Assembly (NCBI GenBank): GCA_929200175.1
Contig: CAKMYR010000009.1
Span: forward strand, 1 to 23,369
From: an uncultured Gammaproteobacteria bacterium
GTDB lineage: Bacteria; Pseudomonadota; Gammaproteobacteria; PS1; Pseudothioglobaceae
Length of the DNA: 23,369 nt
Direction: 5' to 3'
Positions 7,432 through 15,402 of this stretch are shown here, one piece after another. The notes beneath the pieces were generated by a model, which made no database searches, was not told where the DNA came from, and saw nothing but the letters and a program-made list of their open reading frames with translations. Made by a program: the position numbers and the translations under genes. Each line of letters opens with the position of its first letter. The first letter of the stretch is position 1.

Positions 7432-7894
7432 AGATAGGTTTTAGAAAAAATTCAGACACTAAAATTTTACTGTCTTTAATATTAAATACACAACGCCTGC
7501 CCCATATATCGCCAGCATTTGTAACTTGGAGCTTGTCTCGTTTAATATTTTTATTATTAAATAAAATTTCTCCCAATGGCTTTGAGCCAATTTCAATTAA
7601 ATCTTTTGTAGTATTGTTTATAGGTATTATAGAGCGCGCAAAAACTAATACTTTATTATTGCCTAATAATTGAACCTCTCTTACAATAAATTTATGATTT
7701 AAATTAAGTAAATCAATTTCATTTAAATGTGGTTTTTTTTGCTCTTGTAGCAGAACTTTAATCTTAAAATCATTAAACTGACTTTTTAATCTATAGGTTA
7801 ATGATTTTGTATTATCCAGCCAAAATAAAACATTATTTGGGATGTTATTAATTTTTGATAAATCTTGCCATAGTAAGATTTCAGTGTTAATCAT
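7424..7894 (-). CDS. ubiC: Chorismate--pyruvate lyase
   Basis: UbiC splits chorismate into pyruvate and 4-hydroxybenzoate, the first committed step of ubiquinone synthesis. The 156-aa frame is close to the family's usual 165 aa. Recognisable blocks are LDNTKSLTYRLK (26-37, matching the family's D-x-x-S-L-T-R-R-L), VREVQLLG at 71-78 with Arg72, VFARSIIP at 84-91, GSKPLGEILF at 103-112, WGRRCVF at 131-137, and LVSEFFL at 145-151 with Glu148. These are the expected chorismate/product-binding residues. The gene lies 23 nt after the HIT gene and overlaps cmoA by 8 nt. It has no strong ribosome site. ubiA, which often follows ubiC, is absent from the window. Confidence 0.9.
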   Translation of the reverse strand: MINTEILLWQDLSKINNIPNNVLFWLDNTKSLTYRLKSQFNDFKIKVLLQEQKKPHLNEIDLLNLNHKFIVREVQLLGNNKVLVFARSIIPINNTTKDLIEIGSKPLGEILFNNKNIKRDKLQVTNAGDIWGRRCVFNIKDSKILVSEFFLKPIYA

Positions 7895-7917
7895 ATACCA
7901 AATAAATACTTAATAAA

Positions 7918-8256
7918 TTACCCTGGAGGCCAGTTAAGTTTACGTCCAGCTAAACAATGAAGATGAATATGATAAACTACTTGTCCGCCATCACTATTGC
8001 AATTCATTATTAGCCGATAGCCATTTTTGTCAAAACCCATTTTTTTTGATAATTCAGCAGCTTTTGTTATTAATTTGCCTAATAAAGTAGCATCTTTAGC
8101 GTCATTTATAGTTGCTATATGTTGCTTTGGTATAACTAAAAAATGATGTGGCGCTTGAGGATCAATATCTTTAAATGCAATTATATCTTCATCTTCATAT
8201 AGTTTTTCTGATGGAATTTGATTATCAATTATTTTGCAAAATAAACAGTTATTCAT
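7918..8256 (-). CDS. hinT: HIT-family (HinT-like) purine nucleotide hydrolase
   Basis: This small cytoplasmic protein (112 aa) belongs to the histidine triad family, whose HinT members hydrolyse adenosine phosphoramidates and aminoacyl-adenylates. The triad HIHLHCL has His96, His98 and His100. The N-terminus has CLFCKII at 4-10, followed by DIIAFKDIDPQAPHHFLVIPK-type sequence, and the C-terminus is typical of HinT with LNWPPG. Length and C-terminal tail agree with the HinT branch rather than the Fhit or GalT branches. It is the first gene of a likely HIT-ubiC-cmoA unit, although no strong promoter or ribosome site is visible in the 100 nt between it and dapB. Read-through from dapB is possible. 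Confidence 0.93.
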   Translation of the reverse strand: MNNCLFCKIIDNQIPSEKLYEDEDIIAFKDIDPQAPHHFLVIPKQHIATINDAKDATLLGKLITKAAELSKKMGFDKNGYRLIMNCNSDGGQVVYHIHLHCLAGRKLNWPPG

Positions 8257-8308
8257 ATTTTTTTAAATTAAATTAAATGTATATTCTATCTATTTTTTTA
8301 ATGTTGTG

Positions 8309-8331
8309 CCTATAAAAATAAAATTTATAGG
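8309..8331. repeat. Perfect 8-bp inverted repeat between dapB and the HIT gene
   Basis: CCTATAAA at 8309-8316 pairs with TTTATAGG at 8324-8331 around a 7-nt A/T loop. It lies 26 nt after the dapB stop and 53 nt before the HIT start. There is no U-run on either strand. It could be a dapB mRNA 3' structure, an operator or chance. With G-C pairs closing the stem, it is more convincing than the purely A+T palindromes nearby. Confidence 0.4.
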
Positions 8332-8356
8332 TAATAGGTGATTTGCAAAGTTTAAG

Positions 8357-9085
8357 TTATGTACCAAGCAAATCCTGTAATGAATATAATCCACTAGATT
8401 TTTTATTTAACCAATTAGCAGCTTTGACTGCTCCTGTTGCGAAAATTTTACGCGAAAAAGCTTTGTGAGTAATATTTATACATTCTCCATCCATAAAAAA
8501 ACTTACTGTATGCTCTCCAACTACATCTCCTCCACGAATAGTAGAAAATCCTATATCAGTTTTATTGCGTGGTTTTTTAATGCTATGACGATCATAAACG
8601 GCACATTTATTTAAATCTCTATTAAGTTTATTAGCTATTACTTCAGCCATCTTAATTGAGGTTCCAGATGGTGAATCTACTTTATTGCTATGATGAGTTT
8701 CAATTATTTCTATATCTGCTGTTTCACCAATTTCAGTAGCAATTGTTTCTAGTAATTTTAATGATAGATTAACTCCAATACTCATATTTGGAGCTAATAA
8801 AATAGCTATATCATTTGCAGTTTTTTTAATTATTTGTAACTCAGTATCACTAAATCCTGTTGTGCCAATTACAATATTTTTTTTATTTTTTTGACAAATT
8901 TTTAAATATTCTAAAGTTGCCTTAGGTCGACTAAAATCAATAACTAAATCAAATTTATTTATCAGATTTGCCATATTATCAGCCCTATTTATAGCTACTC
9001 CTAATTCAGCTATATTTGAATCATTGACTGCTTTAATGACGGCAGCGCCCATTTTTCCATTACTTCCTGTTACTGCTATTTTCAT
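8357..9085 (-). CDS. dapB: 4-hydroxy-tetrahydrodipicolinate reductase
   Basis: DapB reduces the dehydrated product of DapA with NAD(P)H in the diaminopimelate/lysine pathway, which feeds peptidoglycan and protein synthesis. The Rossmann motif is GSNGKMG at residues 7-13. VIDFSRP at 48-54, IGTTGF at 73-78 and LAPNMSIGVN at 97-106 follow in the usual order. The substrate-binding block has ETHHSNKVDSPSGT at 129-142 with His131/His132 and Lys135. The C-terminal NADPH/tetramer part ends normally. At 242 aa it is about 30 residues shorter than E. coli DapB. The lost length lies mainly in the loops after residue 28, as in other short DapBs. It is divergent from the gsp operon. Confidence 0.96.
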   Translation of the reverse strand: MKIAVTGSNGKMGAAVIKAVNDSNIAELGVAINRADNMANLINKFDLVIDFSRPKATLEYLKICQKNKKNIVIGTTGFSDTELQIIKKTANDIAILLAPNMSIGVNLSLKLLETIATEIGETADIEIIETHHSNKVDSPSGTSIKMAEVIANKLNRDLNKCAVYDRHSIKKPRNKTDIGFSTIRGGDVVGEHTVSFFMDGECINITHKAFSRKIFATGAVKAANWLNKKSSGLYSLQDLLGT

Positions 9086-9199
9086 GTTTTACTTATCTTT
9101 AAATTTAATTAAATTTTTTAATTGAAAAATAAATTTTACCTAAAAAGTTTTATTGGCTATTATTACTTTAATAATGTGGTATTTTAATTTTATTTAAAA

Positions 9200-9208
9200 T
9201 GTTATAAT
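9200..9208 (+). promoter_or_regulatory. Extended -10 promoter for the gsp operon
   Basis: TGTTATAAT at 9200-9208 is a perfect extended -10 element (TG-N-TATAAT). No -35 match is needed for this class, and none is clear. It lies 16 nt before the gspC ATG, so the transcript would start near 9215 and carry about 10 untranslated bases with no Shine-Dalgarno sequence. Confidence 0.55.
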
Positions 9209-9224
9209 AATCAATTTAATTATA

Positions 9225-10052
9225 ATGGTATTGTCTCAAAATTATCATAAATTAAACAACAAAATAGCATCTTTTGTTGTTTTTATTCCGATTATTTTTT
9301 TAGCATATATTATGTCTGAGATTTTTTGGGATGTTTTAAGTGAGGATGAAACAAATCAAAATATATTAAATGTAGCTTCTAATAACAGCAATAATAAAAA
9401 TATAATTTTACCAACAGAGCTATTTGGTAAATATGTTAGTCCTATAGTACAGAAACAAAAAGAAATTAAAAAAACTAATTTAAATTTAGAACTAATAGGT
9501 ATTTTAAATAAATCTGATAAATCTTTGGCTATTATCAAACAAAACAATAATGCAGCAAAAATCTATAAAGTAGGAGACTCTCTTAATCCTAGCACTAAGA
9601 TTAAATCTATTCATGATCGCTATGTAATTATTGATAGCTCTGGCGAAGATGAAAAAATTTCTATGTTAAGAAATAAGATTGAAGAAACTAGTGTAAAGCC
9701 AAGCGTTAAAAAGGATCCAGTAAAAATTCAAGCTGCAAGTAAAAAAAAGCTTAAACAATATTTAGGAGAAATTGTACAAAATCCTAGAAACCTACTTTCA
9801 ATTATAAAAGTTGCGCCTAATTTTAGTAATGGCGCATTAGATGGATTTACTGTTTCTCCCGGGAATGATCGCAAGCTTTTTAATGAGATTGGTTTGCGTA
9901 ATGGAGATGTGATTATTAATATAAATGGTATAATAATGAATGATTTTTCCAATGTTGCTAAGTTAACAAATAAAATATCTGGAATTAATGAGTTTAGTAT
10001 TGTTATTAAAAGAAAAGGACAAATAAAAAATTTGTTTGTTAATTTAAATTAA
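9225..10052 (+). CDS. gspC: Type II secretion inner-membrane protein GspC
   Basis: GspC links the inner-membrane platform to the secretin. The 275-aa protein has a short cytoplasmic N-terminus, one membrane helix at about 15-33, a low-complexity Asn-rich linker (40-62), and the homology region from about 85 to 146. That region contains LELIGILN and AKIYKVGDSL and binds the secretin N0 domain. A basic linker follows (158-178), then a C-terminal PDZ-like domain (about 190-275) with GLRNGDVIININGI. This is the first gene of the operon and gspD begins 5 nt after its stop. The start at 9225 has no ribosome site, but it gives the expected distance to the membrane helix. The PDZ form, rather than a coiled-coil form, is the common GspC type. 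Confidence 0.93.
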   Translation: MVLSQNYHKLNNKIASFVVFIPIIFLAYIMSEIFWDVLSEDETNQNILNVASNNSNNKNIILPTELFGKYVSPIVQKQKEIKKTNLNLELIGILNKSDKSLAIIKQNNNAAKIYKVGDSLNPSTKIKSIHDRYVIIDSSGEDEKISMLRNKIEETSVKPSVKKDPVKIQAASKKKLKQYLGEIVQNPRNLLSIIKVAPNFSNGALDGFTVSPGNDRKLFNEIGLRNGDVIININGIIMNDFSNVAKLTNKISGINEFSIVIKRKGQIKNLFVNLN

Positions 10053-10057
10053 ATTTT

Positions 10058-11863
10058 ATGAAAAAACTATTATTAAATATATTTTTATTATTTTTTGCTT
10101 TTAGCATTAATGCATTGACATTAAATCTAAAAAACGTAAGTATGGAAACCTTGATAAATACTGTGTCAGAGGCTACTGGTAGAAATTTTATTGTTGATCC
10201 TAGAGTAAAGGGAACTGTAAATGTTGTTAGCTCTACAGAAATAAGTAATGAAGAATTTTATAATTTATTTTTATCAATTTTACGAGTTCACGGATATATA
10301 GTTGTTGATGGCGATGAATTTTCCAAAATTTTGCCACAATCTAGCTCTAAAAATAGTAGTGCAAAGCTAACTAGCGTAGCTAATGATGCCCTTGTTACTA
10401 CAGTTATACCAATTAAAAATGTTGCAGCTAGTCAGATGATTGCAATACTTAGACCTGTTATATCCAGACACGGCCATATTGCTGCTTATGCTGCATCAAA
10501 TACAATTCTAGTTATTGATACTAATTCTAACATAGAGCGTTTAAAAACAATTATTAAACAGCTTGATATAGAAATTGATGATGATTATGAACTTATTCCT
10601 ATTGAGCATGCATCTGTTGATGAGATAGCAAAGATTATTAAGTCATTGCTGCCAAATTCTGCTAAATCAAAGTTAGCTAATCCTTTGACTATAGCTGTTG
10701 ACAAAAATAACAACCAGTTAATTGTTGGAGGAGCTCCAGCTAAACGCCTTAAAGTGCGCTTTTTGGTAAAAGAGTTGGATAAAAAACATAATAAAAGTGG
10801 CAATACATCTGTTGTATATCTTAAATATGCTGAAGCAAAAGATATATTGCCTGTTTTACAAAGTATAGGTAAACAAATAGTAGATGATGATAAATCTGAA
10901 CTAAAAGGTTTAAATATTCAATCAGATGAGGCTACAAATTCAATAATAATAACTGCGCCTGCAGAGATTTCTAATAATATAAAATCAGTAATTGAAAAAT
11001 TAGATATTCGTCGCGCTCAAGTTTTGATAGAGGCAATAATTGCTGAAATAAGCTCTGATGATTTAGATACATTCGGTTTTCAATGGGTTTCACAAGGGGC
11101 AGCTGGTCACGGCTTGATTGATTTTACTGGATCATTACAACAAGTATTACAAGGAGGCTCTGCTCGAGCATCACAAGGGCTTACTACAGTTTTTGCCGAT
11201 TATAATCAGGATACCAAAAAAGGCTTTGGTACAGTGTTATCTGCTCTTAAAAGAAAAACTGGAGTTAATATACTGTCAACTCCATCTATTGTTACAATTG
11301 ATAATAAAGAAGCAAGTATTTTAGTGGGAGAGGAAGTACCATTCATTACTAATAGGCAAATTGTTAGTGGTAATTCTAATCCATTTCAAAATTTTGAACG
11401 AAAAGATATAGGAGTAAAGTTAAAAGTTACTCCACAAATTAATGCTGGCGATATTATTAAACTTGATATTGAACAAGAGATATCTAAAGTTACTAATCAA
11501 GGCAGTGCATCAGATATAGTAACTTCAAAAAGAAATCTTAAAACTTCTGTTTTGGTAGAGAATGGCAAGATATTAGTTCTTGGTGGCTTAATAGATGATA
11601 CTATTGACGATACTAATTACAAAGTTCCAGGCTTAGGAGATATACCTGTTTTAGGCAAATTATTTCAACATAAAACAAAAACAAAAGTCAAAAGAAATTT
11701 ATTAATCTTCATCCATCCTACTATATTGACAGATCAATCTGTTGCTGATTCAATTAGTCTTGATAAATATAATTATATCCGCGCAAGACAAATGCTAATA
11801 GATATGGAAGAATTAGATTTAAAGCATAATCGAGATGAAATACAAGATGAAGAAGATAAATGA
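10058..11863 (+). CDS. gspD: Type II secretion outer-membrane secretin GspD
   Basis: GspD forms the 15-fold outer-membrane channel. The protein has 601 aa with a signal peptide at residues 1-19 (cleavage probably after Asn-Ala). N0 covers about 21-93, N1 about 112-170, N2 about 177-241 and N3 about 250-320. The secretin core runs from about 322 to 556. It contains LSTPSIVTIDNKEASILVGEEVPF, cited here by position 406-429, the gate region around 440-460, and the hallmark VPGLGDIPVLGKLF at 523-536. A short acidic tail (581-601) follows, without a long S-domain for a pilotin. It is somewhat shorter than enterobacterial GspD (about 650-700), mainly because of the tail and N-domain linkers. The last 17 nt overlap a small ORF that reaches gspE. 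Confidence 0.97.
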   Translation: MKKLLLNIFLLFFAFSINALTLNLKNVSMETLINTVSEATGRNFIVDPRVKGTVNVVSSTEISNEEFYNLFLSILRVHGYIVVDGDEFSKILPQSSSKNSSAKLTSVANDALVTTVIPIKNVAASQMIAILRPVISRHGHIAAYAASNTILVIDTNSNIERLKTIIKQLDIEIDDDYELIPIEHASVDEIAKIIKSLLPNSAKSKLANPLTIAVDKNNNQLIVGGAPAKRLKVRFLVKELDKKHNKSGNTSVVYLKYAEAKDILPVLQSIGKQIVDDDKSELKGLNIQSDEATNSIIITAPAEISNNIKSVIEKLDIRRAQVLIEAIIAEISSDDLDTFGFQWVSQGAAGHGLIDFTGSLQQVLQGGSARASQGLTTVFADYNQDTKKGFGTVLSALKRKTGVNILSTPSIVTIDNKEASILVGEEVPFITNRQIVSGNSNPFQNFERKDIGVKLKVTPQINAGDIIKLDIEQEISKVTNQGSASDIVTSKRNLKTSVLVENGKILVLGGLIDDTIDDTNYKVPGLGDIPVLGKLFQHKTKTKVKRNLLIFIHPTILTDQSVADSISLDKYNYIRARQMLIDMEELDLKHNRDEIQDEEDK

Positions 11864-11915
11864 TATTGATATCAAAGAAATATTCAAAAAAATCAAATTT
11901 TTTGTAAAAAAATGA
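11847..11915 (+). CDS. Possible 22-codon coupling ORF between gspD and gspE
   Basis: An ATG at 11847, inside the gspD 3' end in another frame, opens a 22-codon frame. It crosses the 48-nt gap and stops with TGA overlapping the gspE start as ATGA. The peptide is very basic (MKKINDIDIKEIFKK followed by IKFFVKK). It has no recognisable homology or ribosome site. gspE also lacks a Shine-Dalgarno sequence, so this frame could deliver ribosomes to gspE by reinitiation. An open run of this length is not rare by chance, so the call depends on the exact ATGA junction, which matches the gspE-F, gspK-L and gspL-M junctions. Confidence 0.35.
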   Translation: MKKINDIDIKEIFKKIKFFVKK

Positions 11916-13372
11916 GTAATACATTATTGCCTTTTACTTTTGCAAAAAATAAATTCATTTTGTTGGAAGAGGAGCAAGAACAAATAATATTAAATTATAA
12001 TGAATTACCTAATATTAGCGTTTTAACAGAGTTACAACGCAAATTTGATAAATATAAATTAAAATTTTTAGAAAAAGATAAATTACACCAAAAGATTCAA
12101 GCTTATTATGAATCTGGCTCTTCTCAAAGTCTTGGGCATTTTCAAGATAATGCTGAAAGCGATGAGGGATTAGATACTTTAGCAATGGAGTTACACGAGC
12201 CTATAGAACTTTTAAATAGTAATGATGAAGCGCCAATTATTCGTTTATTAAATGCCTTGTTTGCACAGGCAATTTTAGAAAAAGCATCTGATATTCATAT
12301 AGAATCCTATGAGAACAGGATTAGAGTTAGATTTCGTGTTGACGGAACCTTAAAGCATGTACTTGAGCCAAGCGCAAAAATCGCGCCGTTAATAATATCT
12401 AGAGTTAAGGTAATGGCCAAATTAAATATTGCGGAAAAACGTTTACCACAAGACGGTCGTATAGCTATTCAATTAGGTGGCAGAGCAGTAGATATGCGTA
12501 TTTCTACTATACCTGCTGGTAATAATGGGGAAAAAATTGTATTACGTTTACTTGATAAGCAAGCTGGTAATCTTAAATTGAAACAATTAGGAATGCCTGA
12601 TAAAACTTATGATGGAATTCAAGATTTAATACACAAGCCTAATGGGATTTTACTAGTTACTGGACCAACTGGCTCTGGTAAAACAACTACACTTTATGCA
12701 GCATTAGGAGAATTAGATAGCGTTAAAACTAATATAACTACAGTTGAAGATCCTATTGAATACCTTATTGATGGCATTAATCAAACCCAAATTAATAATA
12801 AAATTAACATGACTTTTGCCAAAGGATTGCGTGCAATTTTAAGGCAAGACCCTGATGTTGTAATGATTGGAGAAATTCGTGATAAAGAAACAACAGAAGT
12901 TGCGGTTCAGGCAAGTTTGACTGGGCATTTGGTTTTTTCAACATTGCATACTAATACTGCAGTAGGAGCTATCACCCGTTTACAGGATATGGGAGTAGAA
13001 TCATTTTTGCTTGCTTCTAGTTTAAGTGGAGTATTAGCACAAAGATTAGTTCGTACTCTTTGTGCAAAATGCAAAATCCCTAGTGTCGCTAATAGTTATG
13101 AACAAAAAAAAATAAATATTAGTGATGATGTAACTATTTATAAACAAGCAGGTTGTAAAGATTGTAACTATACTGGGCATCAAGGAAGAAAAGGTATATA
13201 TGAATTACTAGTGATAAATGATGAAATAAAAATCCTAATAAATGATAGGGCTGTAGAAAAAAAGATAGTAGATGCAGCTGTTAATCATTCTACATTGGCT
13301 GAGCAAGTAAAAAATCTAGTACTTAAAGGAGAAATAAGTGTAGATGAAGCTGTTAGAGTTGTGTATTTATGA
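11912..13372 (+). CDS. gspE: Type II secretion ATPase GspE
   Basis: GspE is the cytoplasmic hexameric ATPase that drives pseudopilus assembly. At 486 aa it has the expected length. The poorly conserved N-terminal domain (1-95) docks on GspL. The core shows APIIRLLNALFAQAILEKASDIHIE (cited as residues 107-131), the PAS-like N2 domain, Walker A GPTGSGKT at 251-258, an Asp box near 280 (TTVEDPIEY), Walker B with MIGEIRD at 318-324, and the His box STLHTN at 343-348. A tetracysteine zinc site, Cys384-x2-Cys387 and Cys415-x2-Cys418, identifies the GspE/PilB branch. gspF overlaps its end by ATGA. It has no ribosome site of its own and may be reached by coupling from the small ORF upstream. Confidence 0.97.
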   Translation: MSNTLLPFTFAKNKFILLEEEQEQIILNYNELPNISVLTELQRKFDKYKLKFLEKDKLHQKIQAYYESGSSQSLGHFQDNAESDEGLDTLAMELHEPIELLNSNDEAPIIRLLNALFAQAILEKASDIHIESYENRIRVRFRVDGTLKHVLEPSAKIAPLIISRVKVMAKLNIAEKRLPQDGRIAIQLGGRAVDMRISTIPAGNNGEKIVLRLLDKQAGNLKLKQLGMPDKTYDGIQDLIHKPNGILLVTGPTGSGKTTTLYAALGELDSVKTNITTVEDPIEYLIDGINQTQINNKINMTFAKGLRAILRQDPDVVMIGEIRDKETTEVAVQASLTGHLVFSTLHTNTAVGAITRLQDMGVESFLLASSLSGVLAQRLVRTLCAKCKIPSVANSYEQKKINISDDVTIYKQAGCKDCNYTGHQGRKGIYELLVINDEIKILINDRAVEKKIVDAAVNHSTLAEQVKNLVLKGEISVDEAVRVVYL

Positions 13373-14574
13373 GTGTTTTTGAATATAAGGCAATTGATAT
13401 TAATGGCAAGCAAACTAATGGCTTGATTGATGGCGATACAAAAAAAAATGCAAGGCAAAAATTACAGAGTAAGCAGCTAACCATATTAGCAATCAATATT
13501 AGTAAAAAAAAATCAAGAAAAAAAAAATCTTTATTTGAGCCGAAACTACGAATAGCTGATATTGTAATTATTACTCGTCAGCTTGCATCTTTACTACAAG
13601 CATCACTGCCTATTGATGAGGCCTTAAAAGTTATTAGCAAAAATAGTGATAAAAAATATATTTCTACAACTGTCGCTCAAATTCATTCCTCAATAGTTGA
13701 AGGTAATAATTTGGCTGATTCATTAGCACTTAACATGGATTTACCTTCGTATTTTATTTCTACTGTTGAAGCTGGAGAGCGTGCTGGAAAATTAGGAGAA
13801 GTACTTAATAAACTTTCGCTTCAGATTCATAATCAAGAGCAATTCTTAAAAAAAATATCAGCAGCATTGGTTTATCCTTTATTTATTGTGATAATGTCAA
13901 TCACAGTAGTTACAGCTTTGTTAGTTTTTGTTGTACCGCAGATTGTGTCTATATTTGAAGATATGGAGCAAACGTTACCGCCACTTACAGTTTTTGTAAT
14001 TGCTACAAGTGATTTTTTTAAAGAAAATATATTACAAATTATAATTTTATTTACATTTTTATATATAAGTTTTAAGTTAATGTTATTAAAAGAAAATATA
14101 AAAGCTATATGGCAAAAACTAATAAGTAAAATACCAGTTATAGGTAGTATATTAGTTAATTCTAATTCAATAAGATTTTCTCGTATTTTTTCCTTATTGC
14201 ATGAAAATGGCACTCCAATAGTTTTAGCATTAACTAATTCTGCTAATACTCTGAGCTACTTGCCTATGAAAAAAAATATTTTGACATCAAGTGAAAAAGT
14301 ACGAGAAGGAAGTAGTATATTTAAAGCTATGCAAAGCAATAACTCACTGCCACCCACTGTGCTTTATATGTTAGCTAGTGGCGAAGCTAGTGGTAATTTA
14401 AGCGAAATGTTGAGCAAATCAGCCGAAACCCAAGAGCTTGATTTAGATAATTATATTAGTAAAATAATGAATTTGTTTGGACCGCTTATGTTGCTTGTGA
14501 TGGGGGTTGTAGTTGCACTTATTGTGCTTGCTATACTATTGCCAATTTTAGAACTTAACCAAGTGGAGTTATAA
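13369..14574 (+). CDS. gspF: Type II secretion inner-membrane platform protein GspF
   Basis: GspF is the polytopic platform protein that works with GspE to extract pseudopilins from the membrane. The 401-aa length is standard. After the N-terminal EYKAIDINGK segment and a Lys-rich stretch (46-53) come two cytoplasmic GspF domains. The first, around residues 65-190, contains LASLLQASLPIDEAL and EAGERAGKLGEVL (134-146). The second contains SRIFSLLHENGTPI-type sequence and ASGEASGNLSEML. Three membrane helices are visible at about 168-190, 220-238 and 370-393. The start overlaps the gspE stop as ATGA. gspG follows after 2 nt. Confidence 0.96.
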   Translation: MSVFEYKAIDINGKQTNGLIDGDTKKNARQKLQSKQLTILAINISKKKSRKKKSLFEPKLRIADIVIITRQLASLLQASLPIDEALKVISKNSDKKYISTTVAQIHSSIVEGNNLADSLALNMDLPSYFISTVEAGERAGKLGEVLNKLSLQIHNQEQFLKKISAALVYPLFIVIMSITVVTALLVFVVPQIVSIFEDMEQTLPPLTVFVIATSDFFKENILQIIILFTFLYISFKLMLLKENIKAIWQKLISKIPVIGSILVNSNSIRFSRIFSLLHENGTPIVLALTNSANTLSYLPMKKNILTSSEKVREGSSIFKAMQSNNSLPPTVLYMLASGEASGNLSEMLSKSAETQELDLDNYISKIMNLFGPLMLLVMGVVVALIVLAILLPILELNQVEL

Positions 14575-14576
14575 AA

Positions 14577-14957
14577 ATGAAAATAAAAAAATTACAATTA
14601 GGCTTTAGTTTATTAGAAATTATGATTGTAGTTGTAATCATAGGGATTATATCAGCTACTCTTGTGCCTAGAATTATAGATAAGCCTGACGAAGCTAGAA
14701 CCCAAAAAGCTAAAAGTGATATTCAAGCTATTAGCTCAACTTTAGGGCTTTATAAATTAGATAATTTTCAATATCCGACAACTAACCAAGGTTTGGACGC
14801 ATTGGTTGATAAGTATCTTAAAAAATTACCTAAAGATCCATGGGGCAACGAATATAATTATTTAAGCCCAGGTAGTCGTAATTCTAGTTTTGACTTGTAC
14901 AGCTTTGGCGTTAATCAAAGGCTAGGCGGAGGAGATGACATCACTAACTGGGAATAA
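14577..14957 (+). CDS. gspG: Major pseudopilin GspG
   Basis: GspG is the main subunit of the periplasmic pseudopilus. The prepilin leader MKIKKLQLG is cut after Gly9 before FSLLEIMIVVVIIG, with the essential Glu at mature position 5 (Glu14). The hydrophobic helix is followed by the soluble domain with TNQGLDALV and DPWGNEYNYLSPG. The C-terminal loop DLYSFGVNQRLGGGDDI (about 107-123) matches the calcium-binding loop of GspG proteins. The length of 126 aa is slightly shorter than the usual 135-145. The codons for the Gly-Gly-Gly segment at 14925-14933 also lie just ahead of the gspH ATG and provide its purine-rich ribosome site. The two genes overlap by 23 nt. Confidence 0.96.
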   Translation: MKIKKLQLGFSLLEIMIVVVIIGIISATLVPRIIDKPDEARTQKAKSDIQAISSTLGLYKLDNFQYPTTNQGLDALVDKYLKKLPKDPWGNEYNYLSPGSRNSSFDLYSFGVNQRLGGGDDITNWE

Positions 14958-15402
14958 AGGTTTTTCTCTTATAGAAATACTTATAGTTACTACAATTGTT
15001 GCTATTTTGGTTTCTGTTGCTGCGATAAGTATAAAAGCTGCTAGACCTTCAGATACTCAGATTTTATTTAATGATATTAGAAATACCGTTAAATCTGCTA
15101 TTGATCTTGCCCAATTAACAAATATTGATATTCGTATTGATATTGTAACAGTTAAAAAAGATTCAGAAGATGAAAAAAATGAAGAGGTTTATCATGTTTT
15201 GCAAATAAAAAAACTTAATTCAGAAAATGGTAAATGGGAAAAAAAATTACCTTTTCAATTAAAGCAGCTTCAATGGGAAAATGCGCTAGTTTCCAATAAT
15301 TTTGACACAATATTTATATCTCCAAATGGCTTTATTACACCATCAATTATTAGTGTTAAATTTGATGATGAATTATACGAATTTGAAACTATTAAACTGT
15401 GA
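14935..15402 (+). CDS. gspH: Minor pseudopilin GspH
   Basis: GspH is a minor pseudopilin that joins the tip complex to the GspG shaft. The leader MTSLTGNKG is cleaved after Gly9, followed by FSLIEILIVTTIVAIL with Glu5 present (Glu14). The rest of the 155-aa protein is weakly conserved, as is usual for GspH, and includes a predicted beta-rich domain. The start at 14935 is fixed by the leader, since no other start would keep a positively charged N-terminus. The ribosome site (AGGCGGAGGAG) lies inside the gspG coding sequence. Its stop overlaps the GTG start of gspI. Confidence 0.87.
   Translation: MTSLTGNKGFSLIEILIVTTIVAILVSVAAISIKAARPSDTQILFNDIRNTVKSAIDLAQLTNIDIRIDIVTVKKDSEDEKNEEVYHVLQIKKLNSENGKWEKKLPFQLKQLQWENALVSNNFDTIFISPNGFITPSIISVKFDDELYEFETIKL

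Noticed and set aside
9101..9116. Perfect 16-bp palindrome AAATTTAATTAAATTT upstream of dapB
   Set aside because: It is made only of A and T. At this base composition about one such palindrome is expected by chance in a window of this size.
11118..11324. Alternative-frame ORF inside gspD
   Set aside because: It overlaps the conserved secretin core completely, and its product has no recognisable domain.
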